Below, in pieces: positions 33,231-49,134 of a DNA stretch of 64,000 bases. The notes beneath the pieces were generated by a model. It did not search any database and was not told where the DNA came from. It saw nothing but the letters and a program-made list of their open reading frames with translations. The stretch's first letter is position 1. Every line of letters begins with the position of its first letter. Made by a program: the position numbers and the translations under genes. Source of the stretch: Roridomyces roridus (Eukaryota; Basidiomycota; Agaricomycetes; Agaricales; Mycenaceae); assembly GCA_029378245.1 (NCBI GenBank), contig JARKIF010000001.1, positions 2,666,001 through 2,730,000 of the forward strand, written 5' to 3'.

Positions 33231-36200
33231 TCAATCTGTACTCATACACCTATCCACACTCAAGCTCTCCGGGTTGCCTGTGCATTGTCAGCCGATGAAC
33301 TCGAGTTGAACTGAACTACGTACCCCACCAAAACGGAAAGTCAACAGCCTTCCCACTGGCTCCAAACACGGCGAAACTGAGGATGAAGAGGATGACTTGG
33401 GAACCACCGTCCAAAGCCGCCGACAGAATGTAGTTGTACTGGATCACAATAATGTCAGCTCGAGCCGCATTAACAAAAATTTATATTACCTTGTTGAACC
33501 ACCGTGGCTTTCTGGTGCGCAGCCACCATTGAGAGTAAATGCCGATAATCATACAGCTTGTCCATTGACCTTGACGGTAATTAGCAACGGCGTGTTACAT
33601 TCAATCAATTAGGCGTACCGTTGACTGAATACGGAAGCCTGTTGTGCGTTCAATCAGTCATCTCCGCGTGCACCTTCAATTAAGGACGTACCATCCGATA
33701 TAAAGCAGAATAATCGGTAAATTGAGGTACTTCAAGAACTTTGCGGGTCTGGATTTCGGGTCGAGGAACTTCCAGACGATCCAGAAGGGAAGCGGCATGA
33801 AGAGGCCCATGAACATGCCAAAGGGGATGAGCCAGTACGGACGTCCGTGAGCGAAGAGCTCCTTTCCAAGAGCACCCATCGCAATGGAGGCCTAGCGCGA
33901 ACGTTTGAGCTGCTTCGAGTTAACCAGGACGAGAGGGATACATACACTGTTATATTGTTGAATAATCCAACCCGACCACACACGCGTGCCGACGGGATCC
34001 CTCAAAACTTCGCGATTGTTCTTCACGATGGTTTGCATCATCGTGTAGTTGAATATCGCGCCTACGATCGAACCGGCCATCTGCACGCCGAACGTCACGC
34101 GCGGCGGCAGTTTGGTGTATTGTCCGAGCTTCAAATCTTGGAGCAAATACAACGTCTGGAAACTCGTGCTGTTGCCGTACAGGTTGGCATACATGACAGG
34201 GCTAAAAGGTTGAGACAGACAATCGAGCAAAAAGAAAAGCACATACATCGGTTGGCCTGGGTGGATGAACGCCGCCATAATTTGAATAGCATACTTGATC
34301 GAGATGTTGAAGCCCGTCGTGGCAGTGACTGTTCAAAAGTCAGTTCAAAAGTCATACCGCTAAGAAATTCAACTCACTGAAACCGAGGACAACCGAGATG
34401 ATAGCGCTGAAGACTGTACTCCCACTCAGAGACTGTGAAGACGAAGAAAATTGAACACACAGGTAAAGAAGATGATACTCCAAGCGGGCATGAGGACAGT
34501 TCCGTTTGGTCCGGCGTAGCTGCAACCGATACCGACGCCGATCGACACGAGGAACAGTGCGGCGTAAACCCACTGAGGAACTTCGGCTAAAAAAAATCAA
34601 CCTTGAGTTCAAGAGGAGGAAATTGGCCTACGATATTTCTGCATCTCTTTGTAGTGAGGATCATCCACATCCGCATGCCCACGCTTCAAGAACCGCATCC
34701 CGCCGAAAGCTAGACGACATGAACAACAGAAAACAGAGTCCTCGTCCTACTCACCAGCTTTCAACTCTGGCCAATGCCAAATGAACAAATACGTCACCGC
34801 CGAACCCAAGCTCAGATTATAACACAACTGCGAGATCGCATATGTCGTTGTATAACGCGGCAGGCCGACAATCTCCAAAGCTGTCGTATTTAACCTATAG
34901 TCGGCGGTGATAACTTGAGATTGGTTGTACGTGGAGCCGTCGGAGCCAAAGAGGGAGGTGGACATCCATTTCAGATCCCGGCCATTGAAGACGTTCGAGT
35001 AGTAGCAGCTGGTCAGGACGATATAGCCGAGGAACATGCCGATGAAAGAGTTGATCTGAGTTTGAAGAGGCCAGACGAGCGGCGTGCCCTGGCTGATAAG
35101 GGTCCATGAAGTACTGACAGAAAGCAGTCCAAGCCCCTCGTTGCTCGACCCCGCGCCGAACAAATTGCGTACAAAAGCGTGACGTCCGTTGTCGGCGAGG
35201 CAAATGATGGAGAAGGCAGTGAGCAGCGGGAAGGGGTATTGAGGGATCCACTCCCAGAGGAAGATGCCCGCGAACTACATAGAGACAACATCAAAAATGA
35301 AATTCGGCAAGTTGAACATGTGCCAAACAAACCACAATCCAGAAGAAACGTCTCTTCTTTGCGTTGAGCGCGCCTCGCCAATGCAAACTTTGCAGCTGTC
35401 CTCTCGATGGTTAATTTCGCCTCTCAAAGTGATGTGAAATATGGAAGCTCACAAGGTTTACAACCGATATATAGTTGGGATAAAAGGCGTAGGTTGGATA
35501 GACGAGGAAGGTTCGCACTTGCAGAAATTTAACGCATGTTCTCAGAGCAGACAACAGCAACTTACGCAAACCGGCACACCCATAACCTAGCATCTGCGTA
35601 GCGAAGATTTGGAAGATGGCAACAGCAGCGTTCAGGCGAAGATCATAAAAGAGATCGAGGGCGGCGATGATTTCCATTCCGGTAGCGACATTGGACGCAG
35701 TGCCAGACATGATGACGATAAACGTATGCTCCCTTTGAGCTGTTTAGAGATGGAAAAGACAGTCAGAAGAAACACGCACTTGATATTGAACGGCCCGGGG
35801 TTGAGATACCGCCAGTAGCCATGGCTCGGCATAACACCTGGGGAAAGGTCAGACAGAGCTCCGCCGCGCTATTTCGAGTGCACGTACTATGCATGGCGGT
35901 TCCAAGAACATAGGCGATAATGAGACAGAAAAGTTGCGATACGGTGGCGTTTTGGGGCTATTCTAATGTGAGCCCAGGGCAGACGCAGTGAAAGTCAAGC
36001 CAAAAACCTTGAACGTGTAGATCGTAGCTTGTAAGAATGAGCTGATTGTATAGCATATGAGCGACGGCACTGACCCAAAACCTGTTGATTTTCAGCAACG
36101 CGCAAAAAAAGTGCAAGTAGATGCTCACAGATGCGAACGCAGACAATCCCACCCCAAGGAAGATGGAGCGGAAGGTGACGGAAGGTAGGCTCGGGTCATC

Positions 36201-36420
36201 GTGCGTGGAAACAATCTGCAACGGTGAGAATAAAATCAAGTCAAGCGAGTAGCAGGCTTACTTGGAGCGCGACATCCTCCGCCTTCTCAATGACAACCTC
36301 AGAGTCGACTTCGGTCACCTCCTTCTCCTGGTCCGAGCTCTCCTTGTCGATAGAGGTCTTGCTGGCAGTCTTGGAGTCGGTGAGCTCTGGAAGGGTTCGA
36401 GCAGCCACCTCGGACGACAT
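33231..36420 (-). CDS. OPT-family oligopeptide transporter
   Basis: A gene with many introns for about 770 residues, starting MSSEVAARTLPELTD and a charged cytosolic N-tail. Landmarks of the oligopeptide transporter family are YLNPGPFNIKEH, MSGTASNVATGMEIIAALDLFY, YPNYISVVNL near the first third, and the C-terminal WWGNPESLSVDRC. At least twelve hydrophobic stretches are present across the exons. OPT proteins import tetra- to hexapeptides or glutathione, and some siderophores, with protons across the plasma membrane. The last intron (GTACGT to CACAG) splits the WWG-N codon. A peptide importer fits the secreted peptidase found earlier in the window, though it is 20 kb away. Confidence 0.85.
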
Positions 36421-37033
36421 GATGGGTCGCGAGAAGGAGACTACTTATCTCTGCATTCCTGGGCATTTTCTTCGCATCAGTTGATGTGGAAGAGCGCTTC
36501 TTCATTATCTCCACGATAAGAAGAATGTATTGTAGATAGGCAAATCGTGACACCGCGCCACCCGTACCAAGCCAGACTAAGCCCTGACTTTTGAAAAGAC
36601 TTGAGCTCGGGAGGGGGCTTTGCAACGCAGATGTAACTTCAAGGCAGACGGAATTTATCCAGTTTACGGCGAGGAACAAGTCAGGCCCAGCGTCCAGACG
36701 CGTTGAATTGCAGTTGAAAGAGAGAGATAATTGCCGCTTGCCGCTTAGATAGATCTTCGCTGGGTGAACGAATGCACATATGTGCTTGGAAGGAGCGGGT
36801 GCCGTAAACAAATGCCGCCAATTCAAAGCCTGAAGCTATCACAGGCTATCACCCGGCTTTGCGCCTTGAACTCTCTTGAACTGTTGTCTCCAACTTGAAG
36901 GCACGCGACTGCAAAAAGAAAGCTGTTAGAAGTCCAAGAGGGTGGAAAGTTGGTTTTCTCTCGCACATCAGGGCGTGATGGCATGGGATGATTGCCGAAC
37001 CTTTAGGTTTGGCCTTAACAAGAATTCCTTGTC

Positions 37034-37051
37034 CCGTGGTTAGTGGCTGTG
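37034..37051. repeat. 18-bp direct repeat, copy A
   Basis: CCGTGGTTAGTGGCTGTG, repeated exactly at 37097-37114, with starts 63 bases apart. Possible paired regulatory sites upstream of the OPT gene, or a small duplication. Confidence 0.6.
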
Positions 37052-37096
37052 TCGGCGCTTGATGGGCGCTTGTCTGTAATACCCAGTAGAACTTTT

Positions 37097-37114
37097 CCGT
37101 GGTTAGTGGCTGTG
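37097..37114. repeat. 18-bp direct repeat, copy B
   Basis: Exact second copy of CCGTGGTTAGTGGCTGTG. Confidence 0.6.
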
Positions 37115-37360
37115 CAATCGGCGGCTGACACCGGACGGCAAGATAAGGAACTGCAAAAAAGGTTCGGCCCCCGCCGCTTGCGGCCTTATCCGTACTCATG
37201 ACCTTCCTTCCGCGCTTCCGGAACATGTCCATTAATTTATCGTGGTGTTCATGATCGCCGTCGCGTTGCAATTTGTATGGGGAGAACCTGCCCTCTCGCA
37301 GTAAAACGCCGCTGTTTCACGGCCTGGCTGCCTCAGAATATAATAGATCGCGTACAGCTA

Positions 37361-39213
37361 TCACCCTCGCGTGTAATGTGGTGTCGGGCTACTGCCTACC
37401 ATACCAAACTGCGCCGTATCCGGCGCTGACCTCGCAGTGTCCTCATCATCACCGCCATACATGAGCAAATCCCCCCGCTCTGACATCCGGGGTGCCTGTG
37501 CGCGGTGGGCAGGCGGCCTGCCGAACACTGTTTCCTCCGGCGGCAGCCCACCGGCGTCGAATGTCTCGTCATCAAACGAGTCGTCTTCCCCTGTGTATCC
37601 CTGGTTTACGAAACCCGCCAGAGGATGGATGCCGACGCCATCACCCATGGCCATCTCGGCCTCTTGGTCGAGTGAATCGGCCGAGTCATCGTCCCCGTCG
37701 AACGACCCTGAGCTCGCGGCTGCTTGGGCCATCAAGAAGGCAGCGGAGGGGTGCGCGGTGTTGTTGACCTCGTTATCGAGCGAATCAGAATCCGAGTCGT
37801 ATGATCCGTTTCCGTCGTCGTATTGGATCGGGGTGCTGAAGAATTCGGATGCGGGTGGTGGGCCCAGGTCCGCAGATGGTAATGTTGCTTTCGAGCGGAT
37901 GCGAAGCCCTGGTGTTGTGGATGTAGTAGGAGTCCACGCCGGCGGGTCGAGTGTTACGCGTCGCATGACGCTCTCCAGACTCTCGTCCACGGCGCTGTCG
38001 TCCGTGTCACTATACTTGTTGTAGCGTGAAAGTGAAGGCGGGGTGGACACGGTGCTCAAGCTTGACTCTCCGCCACCGCTATCCGTGGGATACCCGTGAA
38101 AACGTCGGATTTTGGCAGAGTTTTGGCGTTGGATGTCCCGTACAAGGTCGTTCTTGATCCGGAGAGCGGCCGCTTTGGCGGGGGTTCTGTTCTCACCGCG
38201 CAGGAGCTGCAGTTCAGCGAGTGAACGAGGCGGACGGGCAGGAGACATGAGCACGGGAGGGGACATTCCTGGAGGGAGGCCGTTGAATGAGTCGTCGTCA
38301 TCCGAGTCCAGGTCAGGTTTCTTCCTCCGCTGAGGGGTGGAGAGCGGAGTGCGTCGAAGATCGACGACGCCGCTCCAGTTTGCGGGGAGTACATCTGGAG
38401 GGAGGTAGGGGTTTAGAGTTTTCGGGATGGGTGTTCGCGTTTTGGCTTTCGCCGGCGATAGGGAGATGTCACTGTGAGAATAAGCGTTCTGGCGGAGGAG
38501 GTTCTGACGCAATGTGTCAGAGTGCTCCTTCTCTTTCCCTTTGTCTGCCCTCGGAAGATCTTCTTCAATCCGCAGAGATGGCAGCTTGGAGCTTTCGCGG
38601 GAAAACTCCTGCACGTCGCGGTCGAGGCGGGTGAGAGGTGATTCCATCGACGCGGACCACGAGGGCTCGTCGGATTGGTTCGTTGTAAACGTCTCCATGG
38701 TGCGTGCTATGCGTTGAGTCGCTGGAGTAGATGCAAAGGCCGCATGCCCAGGCATAAACGAGTTCTCCGTGGACACAACGCTGTGCTCTTCGCTCTGCAC
38801 CGTACGCTCTGAGGCTTCGGTCTCGTCGTCGCGCTCGGATGGGACCTCGTTGACGGAGGAGAAGTCGTCGTAGCTTGGGATCCGTATCTCGGCTGCGCGT
38901 TCGTAGAAAGACACCCAGAACTGTACCCAATAATGAGGGCCGATCTATGAGATAAAACTGAACGAACATTGGCCGCCTCCCTGACTGGCTTGGTGTCGGC
39001 CGCATAACGCTTGACGGCGGGGAGAATCTTGTTGGCGAGTACACTGTTGATCTTTGAAAAGTTCTCGTCAATGTGCTGGAGCTTAATGGTGATGAGCTGC
39101 TCCATTTGCTCAATCTGGTCGAGGATGGGGGCGGTGGTGTCGAGACCAGGAACGACGATGTCGGCCGGATTGGCATTGGGCCGCCATCGGGGTGGGTTTG
39201 GGGGCACATTCAT
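37361..39213 (-). CDS. ASK1: DASH complex subunit Ask1
   Basis: Two exons, about 600 residues. The N-terminal 110 residues match the Ask1 domain: LDQIEQMEQLITIKLQHIDE, NFSKINSVLANKILPAVKRY, then after an intron of about 48 nt FWVSFYERAAEIRIPSYDDF. Ask1 is one of ten subunits of the DASH/Dam1 ring that couples fungal kinetochores to microtubules. The long C-terminal part is Ser/Pro/Asp-rich with many SP and TP sites (SPPVLMSPARPP), consistent with CDK control known for yeast Ask1. It ends SPTPHYTRG. It is divergent from the MYST gene, with 243 bases between start codons. Confidence 0.88.
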
Positions 39214-39456
39214 AATGGTGGGGAGTCTGGAAGCGAGTCGCGTCCCGGACTGTAGTATCTCCTCTTTGAGTGGGGAGATGTCGTCGGTGACGGTCGATGT
39301 ACAAGTCGCGACGCGCTGAGATGCGATTGTTTATCTCACTGCCGCATTAGTAATCCGTTGATGTGACTCACATGGTCACACCAACTTGGCCAACGCTCTC
39401 GACAACGACGACGCCCACCAGTCGAGCGGCGCGAAAGGAGCCCAAAGGAGCCCAAT
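39214..39456. promoter_or_regulatory. Bidirectional promoter, Ask1 / MYST acetyltransferase
   Basis: 243 bases separate the two ATGs on opposite strands, so the genes must share regulatory space. No TATA box is evident on either side. Confidence 0.5.
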
Positions 39457-43121
<3,665 letters not shown>

Positions 43122-43330
43122 TAGTCTATGTAGTATTATTCAGTGTACTGAAAGCAACAACTTCCTTTTTGAGATGAGTGTAATATCATGTGCAAACAGA
43201 AAACGGTTCGTCCAGCTCAATTGATTGTGAACCGACTCGGGTATGGATGGCCAGAATGAGGTGGGTGTTTCTCGTCGTGGACGGCCCTTGGAGTCCCTAA
43301 CGCAGAGAATGTAGCATGCAATACTCGCAT

Positions 43331-44855
43331 ATGTCCTCTGAGCGGCGGGATCTGAGCCTAGACAATCCCAATTCGGTGCGTCCACCCGCCACGATACCGA
43401 ACCAAGTTTGCGATATGTAATCATGGCAGACTCCCTTTCAGTCTCATCAGAGTATCGGACAGGCCTTGGGGCACAGTCTCAATGTGCAGGGCACCTCCTA
43501 CAGACCCCCTCCTGACTCGGCATACCGCATCTCCCAGTCTCCCCCGACCCACCCGACCCACAACACTCTTGCGTTTGGCAGCGTCAGTGCCAATGGTTCT
43601 GCACCCAAGCGCAAGCAGGCGGACAACATCCTGACGGGCCATCTATCCAAACGGCGTCGGGAGGCTGAAGAGCCTGTCGATCCATATGAGGATGCCGGAG
43701 GTGCCGGAGCCAAGCATTGGACGGACGAGGAAAAAACGCAGCTGTTTCAGTGGCTCATGGGCCCCACGCACGATGACCACTGGAACGCGCTACGGGCCAC
43801 GAAGAATTCGTGTCTGCGAGAGGTCCGTGGTTTGAATCATTCAGTTTTACGCGTCGACTAACCTTTGACCTTGAAGTGTGCCAACGAGGTCTTTGGCGGC
43901 AAGAAGACGTACCAGGCTCTCAAGGGGTGCTTTGAGCGCAACTTCAATCTGTTCAAGCAGATTTATTCGTTCGAGATGTACCATGCACACGCGGGGAATG
44001 GACCCGTCACTGCGCACAGCGAAGCGGACAGGTTACGGGACTACGAGCGCCGTTTAGGCTCGGCTCGTAGAGCGGGGTGCGATGTGGGCAACATCACTGC
44101 CAGGACCATTGACCATTGGCATCGTATTGGCTGGTACGACCTCTTTTACCGCAGGTGGAATAATGACCCTGCTACCACAAAACCCACCCAAAGACCAGGG
44201 GGCACGACGACCATGAACACTCCAGCGGATGACCCTGACATTGACGATGACCAAACTCTCGACTTTTCTGACTCGCCATCTGGCTCAAGCCATATGGTCA
44301 ACTCTCACGCGCCGCCTCCGCCGCCAGCCCCTCCTCCATCTGCTTACATTGTCCCCCAACAAACCGTCCGAGATCCATTACCCTTGCCAGTGGCTGCTCG
44401 CGCGCCCACTCCTGCGACCACGTCAACCGTTCCAACACCCAATATACCCATGCCTACCACGCCCTCGATGCCTTCGAGCTCAGACCAGACGCTGATCAAT
44501 ATTCCCCTCACCCAGGGGATGATTTCCGCGTACCTGCAGTTTCTGCAGGTACAAACACAAACGGGGAAGCAGAAGCTCGAATACCTGCGACGCCGAGACG
44601 AACGTGAGGACAAGGAGAGCACTCTGCGGCGTGACCTCGAGCGGGCGCGTGCAGAGCGCGAGTCGGCCGAGTTTGAGCACACTCGGCATGCGGCCAACAT
44701 CAAACAGAGGGCCGATCGGGCCATTGTGAGTGCCGTCCTCCAGCTTGTGCTGCATGTTGCTGATTTAGTCCTAGGAGCTGCTTGGAAGCTCTGTTGTCGA
44801 TGCCTCCGTGAAACAGGCCGCGAGTGATTATCTGAAGAAACTCTTTATGGATTAG
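43331..44855 (+). CDS. SANT/Myb-like DNA-binding protein
   Basis: Built from four exons: MSSERRDLSLDNPNS, then a 54-nt intron (GTGCGT to GGCAG), the main SANT exon, a 54-nt intron ending TTGAAG, a long exon, and a last intron (GTGAGT to CCTAG) leading to ELLGSSVVDASVKQ and the stop after LFMD at 44853-44855. The core is HWTDEEKTQLFQWLMGP with following Trp spacing (W..L..TK), a Myb/SANT-like trihelix. The middle is Pro-rich and disordered. The C-terminal third is a charged coiled coil (KLEYLRRRDEREDKES). It is probably a transcription or chromatin factor; targets are unknown. It lies 209 bases after the MYST gene on the same strand. Confidence 0.75.
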
Positions 44856-44975
44856 AACTTGCAATTGTACCTTTACACATCTTGGATATATCTTGTGAAA
44901 CGACCGATCGAGGAGCACCAAGTAACAAAGGCCTTGACGGTGAATTGGGCGGCATCATAATGTCATCCTTACTCC

Positions 44976-47900
44976 ATGACCACTCTCTACTCACCTGGCA
45001 CGCGTGTTTGGTTGAGCGACGATTCGCAGCAGCAATGGATTCCCGCAGAGGTTTCTTCGTGTACCAAAGCGGGCGACACCCTCACGCTTGTCCTCGTTGA
45101 CGAGAACGGCAAGGTCACTCGCTGATTTGATTCTGTCCGACAATCTTCTCAATTCACCCTTGATTCACCTCAGGAAACCACCGTATCTGGCTCGACCAAC
45201 TTGCCACCTCTGCGCAACCCGGAACTACTCGAGACGGTCGATGACTTGGCTACCCTTTCACATCTCAATGAACCGTCTAGTCAGTTCATCCAGTCCTCGG
45301 TGGCCTGAACTAACGACGCGTAGTTCTCCACGCGGTACAATCTCGATACCTCCAACGCAAGATCTACACGTACAGTGGCATAGTCCTGCTCGCCGTCAAT
45401 CCCTTTGAAACGGTCCCATTGTACACGACGGAAATTGTGCAGCAATACATCGGGCGTACGAAAGGCGAATTAGAGCCTCATCTGTTTGCTATCGCGGAGG
45501 ATGCCTATGCGGCCATGGTCCTCGACGGGAAGGGTCAGACGATTATTGTTTCTGGCGAGAGGTGCGTGTTTTCTGCGTGTTTTGCGCCTCTCAAGTTCAT
45601 ATGCGATTCGTCTACAGTGGAGCAGGGAAGACCGAGTCGGTGCGTTCGGTTCCAGTTTTTTTTCGTGAACCATCTCAACTCGTTCCACAGGCGAAGCTGG
45701 TCATGCGATTCATCGCCGCTCCGAAATCACCTAGCGTAAATTCCGACGCTAACGCGTTCGTGGACGGCGCTAGTTTGGTCGAGCAACAAATTCAAGCTAC
45801 GAACCCAATTCTTGAAGGTTTTGGCAACGCCAAGACGACGAGGAATGACAACTCTTCCCGCTTTGGGAAATATATCCAGCTACTATTTGATACCAACCGA
45901 CACATCGTGGGCGCCCGAGTGCGCACATACCTGTTGGAACGCTCTCGGGTTACATACCAAACACACACCGAGCGCAACTACCACATATTCTATCAACTAT
46001 GTCGCGGTCTGCCTGCCGGCGACTTGGACGCATTGGGGCTCAGTGCAGACTTGAGCCAATTCCACTACCTCAATCAGGGCGGGCCGTCCACGACGGAACT
46101 GAACGACCGGGAAAAGTTCCGCGCTATGCGAGATGCTCTGAAGATCGTCGGCATAGGTCCTGACAAACAGAAATCAATATTCGAGCTGCTCTCGGCAGTC
46201 CTACACCTCGGCAATATCGCTGTCTCGCATGCTCGCACAGAGGCCGTCATCGAGGACGACGATCCCTCCATGTCCAGAGCGATGCAATTCCTTGGTGTCA
46301 ACGCCGCGGATTTCAAGAAATGGACGATCAAGAAGCAGATTAGCACCCGTTCCGACAAGATTGTAACGGCTCTGACTCCGGTTCAAGCTGTCGGCGTGCG
46401 AGACAGCTTGGCGCGTTTCGTTTACGCTTGCCTGTTCGAGTGGCTAGTGAACGCCGTTAACGAGAGCTTTACGGGGAAATACGGGGACGCTACTACCAGG
46501 GCGGAGACGCACATTGGTGTGCTGGACATTTACGGGTTTGAACACTTTGAAAAGGTACGTGCAGTGTCTGTTTATCTTCAAGGCTAATGGATCAGTAGAA
46601 TTCCTTTGAACAATTTTGTATCAATTACGCCAACGAGAAACTTCAGCACGAGGTAAATCGCTTTCTTACTCTCTTTCGTTGTGCTGACTCGATGATAGTT
46701 TAACACCTACGTGTTCAAGCTCGCCCAGGAGGAGTACCGGCAGGAGAAGATTAGCTGGACTTTCATCGACTTTGACGACAACCAGCCCGCCATCGACCTG
46801 ATAGAAGGAAAGCTCGGAATCCTGGCCTTGTTGGATGAGGAGTCGCGGCTACAGCTTGGTACCGACGCCTCATTCCTAGCGAAATTGAACACGCAGTTGG
46901 ACAAACCTGCGAACAAGGATGTTTTCATCTCCCCCAAATTCGCCAATGCTGCTTTCACGATCGCCCACTACGCATTACAAGTCACTTATTCGGCCGACGG
47001 GTTCCTTGAGAAGAATCGGGACACTGTTCCGGACGAACATCTCGCCTTGCTAACATCATCGAGCAATGCATTCTTGCGGGAGGTTCTCGATACTGCGCTC
47101 CATCGCACTGCGGAGGTTGTCGAAACTCCTCCGCCGGACGGCGTGATGTCCAAGATTCCGGATCCGGGGCGGACAGGGATCGCTGGGCGTGGTGGCTCGG
47201 TCAAGAAGCCCACGCTAGGGTCAATATTCAAAGGGTCTCTGGGCACTTTAATGGAGATGCTGCGTATGACCAACGTCCACTATATCCGCTGCCTCAAACC
47301 GAACGACCATAAACGAGCTTGGGAGTTTATTCCTTCACAGGTGCTCGCGCAGCTGAGAGCGGCAGGCGTTCTGGAGACCATCCGGATCAGCACGGCCGGC
47401 TATCCGACTCGGTGGACATTCGAGGAGTTTGCTCGCCGGTGAGTCTTTCATCATTGCGGTCTTTGTTGTACCTTATCCTCTTTAGTTACTACATGCTCAT
47501 ACACTGGCGCGATGGCCCTCCCTTGATCAAGAGAGAACAGTTCAAGCGTCTGTGTGTCCTTGTTTGCCAGAAGATGGCGTTGGACAAGACACAGTACCAA
47601 ATGGGCGAAACAAAGATTTTCTTGCGCATCGGGGTGCTTGCCAAGCTTGAACATGTCCGTTCAATAAAGATCAACGCTGTCCAGTTCTTGCAAACAAACA
47701 TGCGTCGTCTGATCGCCATACGCAAGTACCGCCGTTACCAGAAAAGTGTCATTGGGATCCAGTCGCATTGGAGAGGGGCTCTTGCGCGTCGGGCATTCCG
47801 AGAAATACGAGATAAAGCGCGTGCGGATGTGGAAGCGGCCGAGGCCCAGAAGGCAGCGCTAGCAGCGGAGAGAAACGCGGAGAAGTTTCCATCCAGAAGC

Positions 47901-48248
47901 GACAAGAGTGACAAGGGCTCCGAAAAGGGCAGTCCTGGCAAGACGAGAATCCGTCGAATGTTCTCCTTTGGCAGCAAAGATCGACCGGAGCAGGGAGTGC
48001 CTTCGCCGTCCCCTGAACCGGTCCCCACGCGCAGGCCACGCAATAGGCTCGAGGCGGCGACGAAACGGCTTTCGAGGTCATGGCATGACCCAGAGAATTC
48101 GCCGCGCCGAAAAGCACCTGATACGTTGTCGCCGCATGTGTCAAGCCCACAACGGACAGCGTCCCCATCCAAATTTTCGACGCCCATTTACGAGCAGTTT
48201 ATGAATCGCAAACCGGCTTGGAACTCTAGTACTAATCTAAACCATTAG
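44976..48248 (+). CDS. MYO2: Class-V-like myosin motor lacking the usual tail
   Basis: Multi-exon gene, about 1,000 residues. Motor domain: SH3-like start TLYSPGTRVWLSDD, P-loop GESGAGKTE (split by an intron near 45560), switch I NDNSSRFGKYIQ, switch II LDIYGFEHFE, actin-binding HYIRCLKPND, and the class-V-like WTFIDFDDNQPAIDLIEGK. After the converter only two IQ motifs are seen (AVQFLQTNMRRLIAIRKY and IGIQSHWRGALARRAF). A ~150-residue Ser/Pro/Arg-rich tail then stops at STNLNH (48246-48248). The coiled coil and DIL cargo domain of fungal Myo2, several hundred residues, are missing and are not found downstream. An ABC-gene remnant starts about 40 bases after the stop, so the gene may have been cut by a rearrangement. 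The motor is actin-based by family. Confidence 0.85.
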
Positions 48249-48284
48249 TTTACACTCATCAGTTGGACAGGCCATGGCAATCGT

Positions 48285-48360
48285 ATATATTTCGTGCATG
48301 CACTGTATCTCTATTGACTCGCATAATCGTTACAATCTTCACCCTCTCTTCGCCTCTCGA
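48285..48360 (-). pseudogene. Remnant of the 3' end of an ABCC transporter gene
   Basis: About 75 bases match 50528-50600, the 3' flank and last codons of the ABCC gene starting at 50592. Shared words include ATATTTCGTGCATGCA, TCTATTGA, and the exact TCGCATAATCGTTACAATCT. Homology fades after the position equivalent to the last few codons. It marks a breakpoint or an old duplicated ABC gene. Confidence 0.65.
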
Positions 48361-49038
48361 CGACTTCGAAGATGCTGGAGGTGCTTCGGTGCTTTTTTGT
48401 CGTAAATTCCCCGGAGCAGGTAGGTGCAGGTACTTAGATACGATTTGGTCCTCTGCTCATTTTTTCCTTCTGCTGTCCTCCTTGCTCTTTGAGCAGCTCT
48501 GGATATCATGGAAGACATTTGGGATGCAAAGGGGATGACAATCCAAGTTAAGTACCCAATGTCGCTTTGGACCAAAACTTGGAACAACCCTTGATTCCCT
48601 GAGCCACTTCCTTTCGAGAGACCGAAGAGACAGCTCTCTTTTGGATCAAGTTGGCCACGTCCTGAGACGGGAAAGAAGATCTGCTAAAGGCCTCAGTCAA
48701 AATAGAAAACACATGAAAGTGAGGCCCTGCACAATGTTTGATGGCTCTATTCAGACCGTTATGCCGCACCACTTCAGAGCTGGCAAAGCGCATAGCAGGA
48801 AGGAGACTGCGGGCATTGCAGACTTTCCTAAACTTTCAGTGGATCATGCCATCACTTCAACATCACTTGATGATGGGCCAATTTGCTGAACTCATTGCTC
48901 TCCAACCACGCGGCTTAGAGCAATTCTGAAGAGACAGTCCTTCGCAGAATCAACTGAGCTATGGGTTGGACTAAAAGTTATGGGTCTGAGTAGTACTTGG
49001 AAGCTTCAGAGATCAAGAAATCGCAAAGTTCTTCATTC
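48361..49038. other. No recognisable gene
   Basis: Short frames only. The minus-strand frame at 48548-48793 has no recognised motif. No repeat was noticed. Confidence 0.35.
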
Positions 49039-49134
49039 GACCCCTGCACAAGGTTCGATCGTTCAAAAATGCATAAATATTGAGACCCGTAGGTCTATCA
49101 CTCCGGAAAAGCGTGTCATCCTTGTGCAGGGGTC
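49039..49134. repeat. 15-bp inverted repeat derived from U6
   Basis: GACCCCTGCACAAGG at 49039-49053 is the exact reverse complement of 49120-49134, which is part of the U6 3' half. The arms are separated by 66 bases and could form a hairpin. The left arm is an extra piece of U6 in the opposite orientation. Confidence 0.6.

Larger units (their letters stand above)
36421..37360. other. OPT promoter region / Ask1 3' flank
   Basis: 940 bases with no supported gene. It contains an exact 18-bp direct repeat (see separate entries). The 36849-37271 minus frame has no recognisable content. Confidence 0.4.

Noticed and set aside
49053..49062. GGTTCGATCG resembling a tRNA or U6 B-box
   Set aside because: No tRNA cloverleaf can be drawn around it, and relative to the U6 halves it is in the wrong orientation for a downstream B-box.
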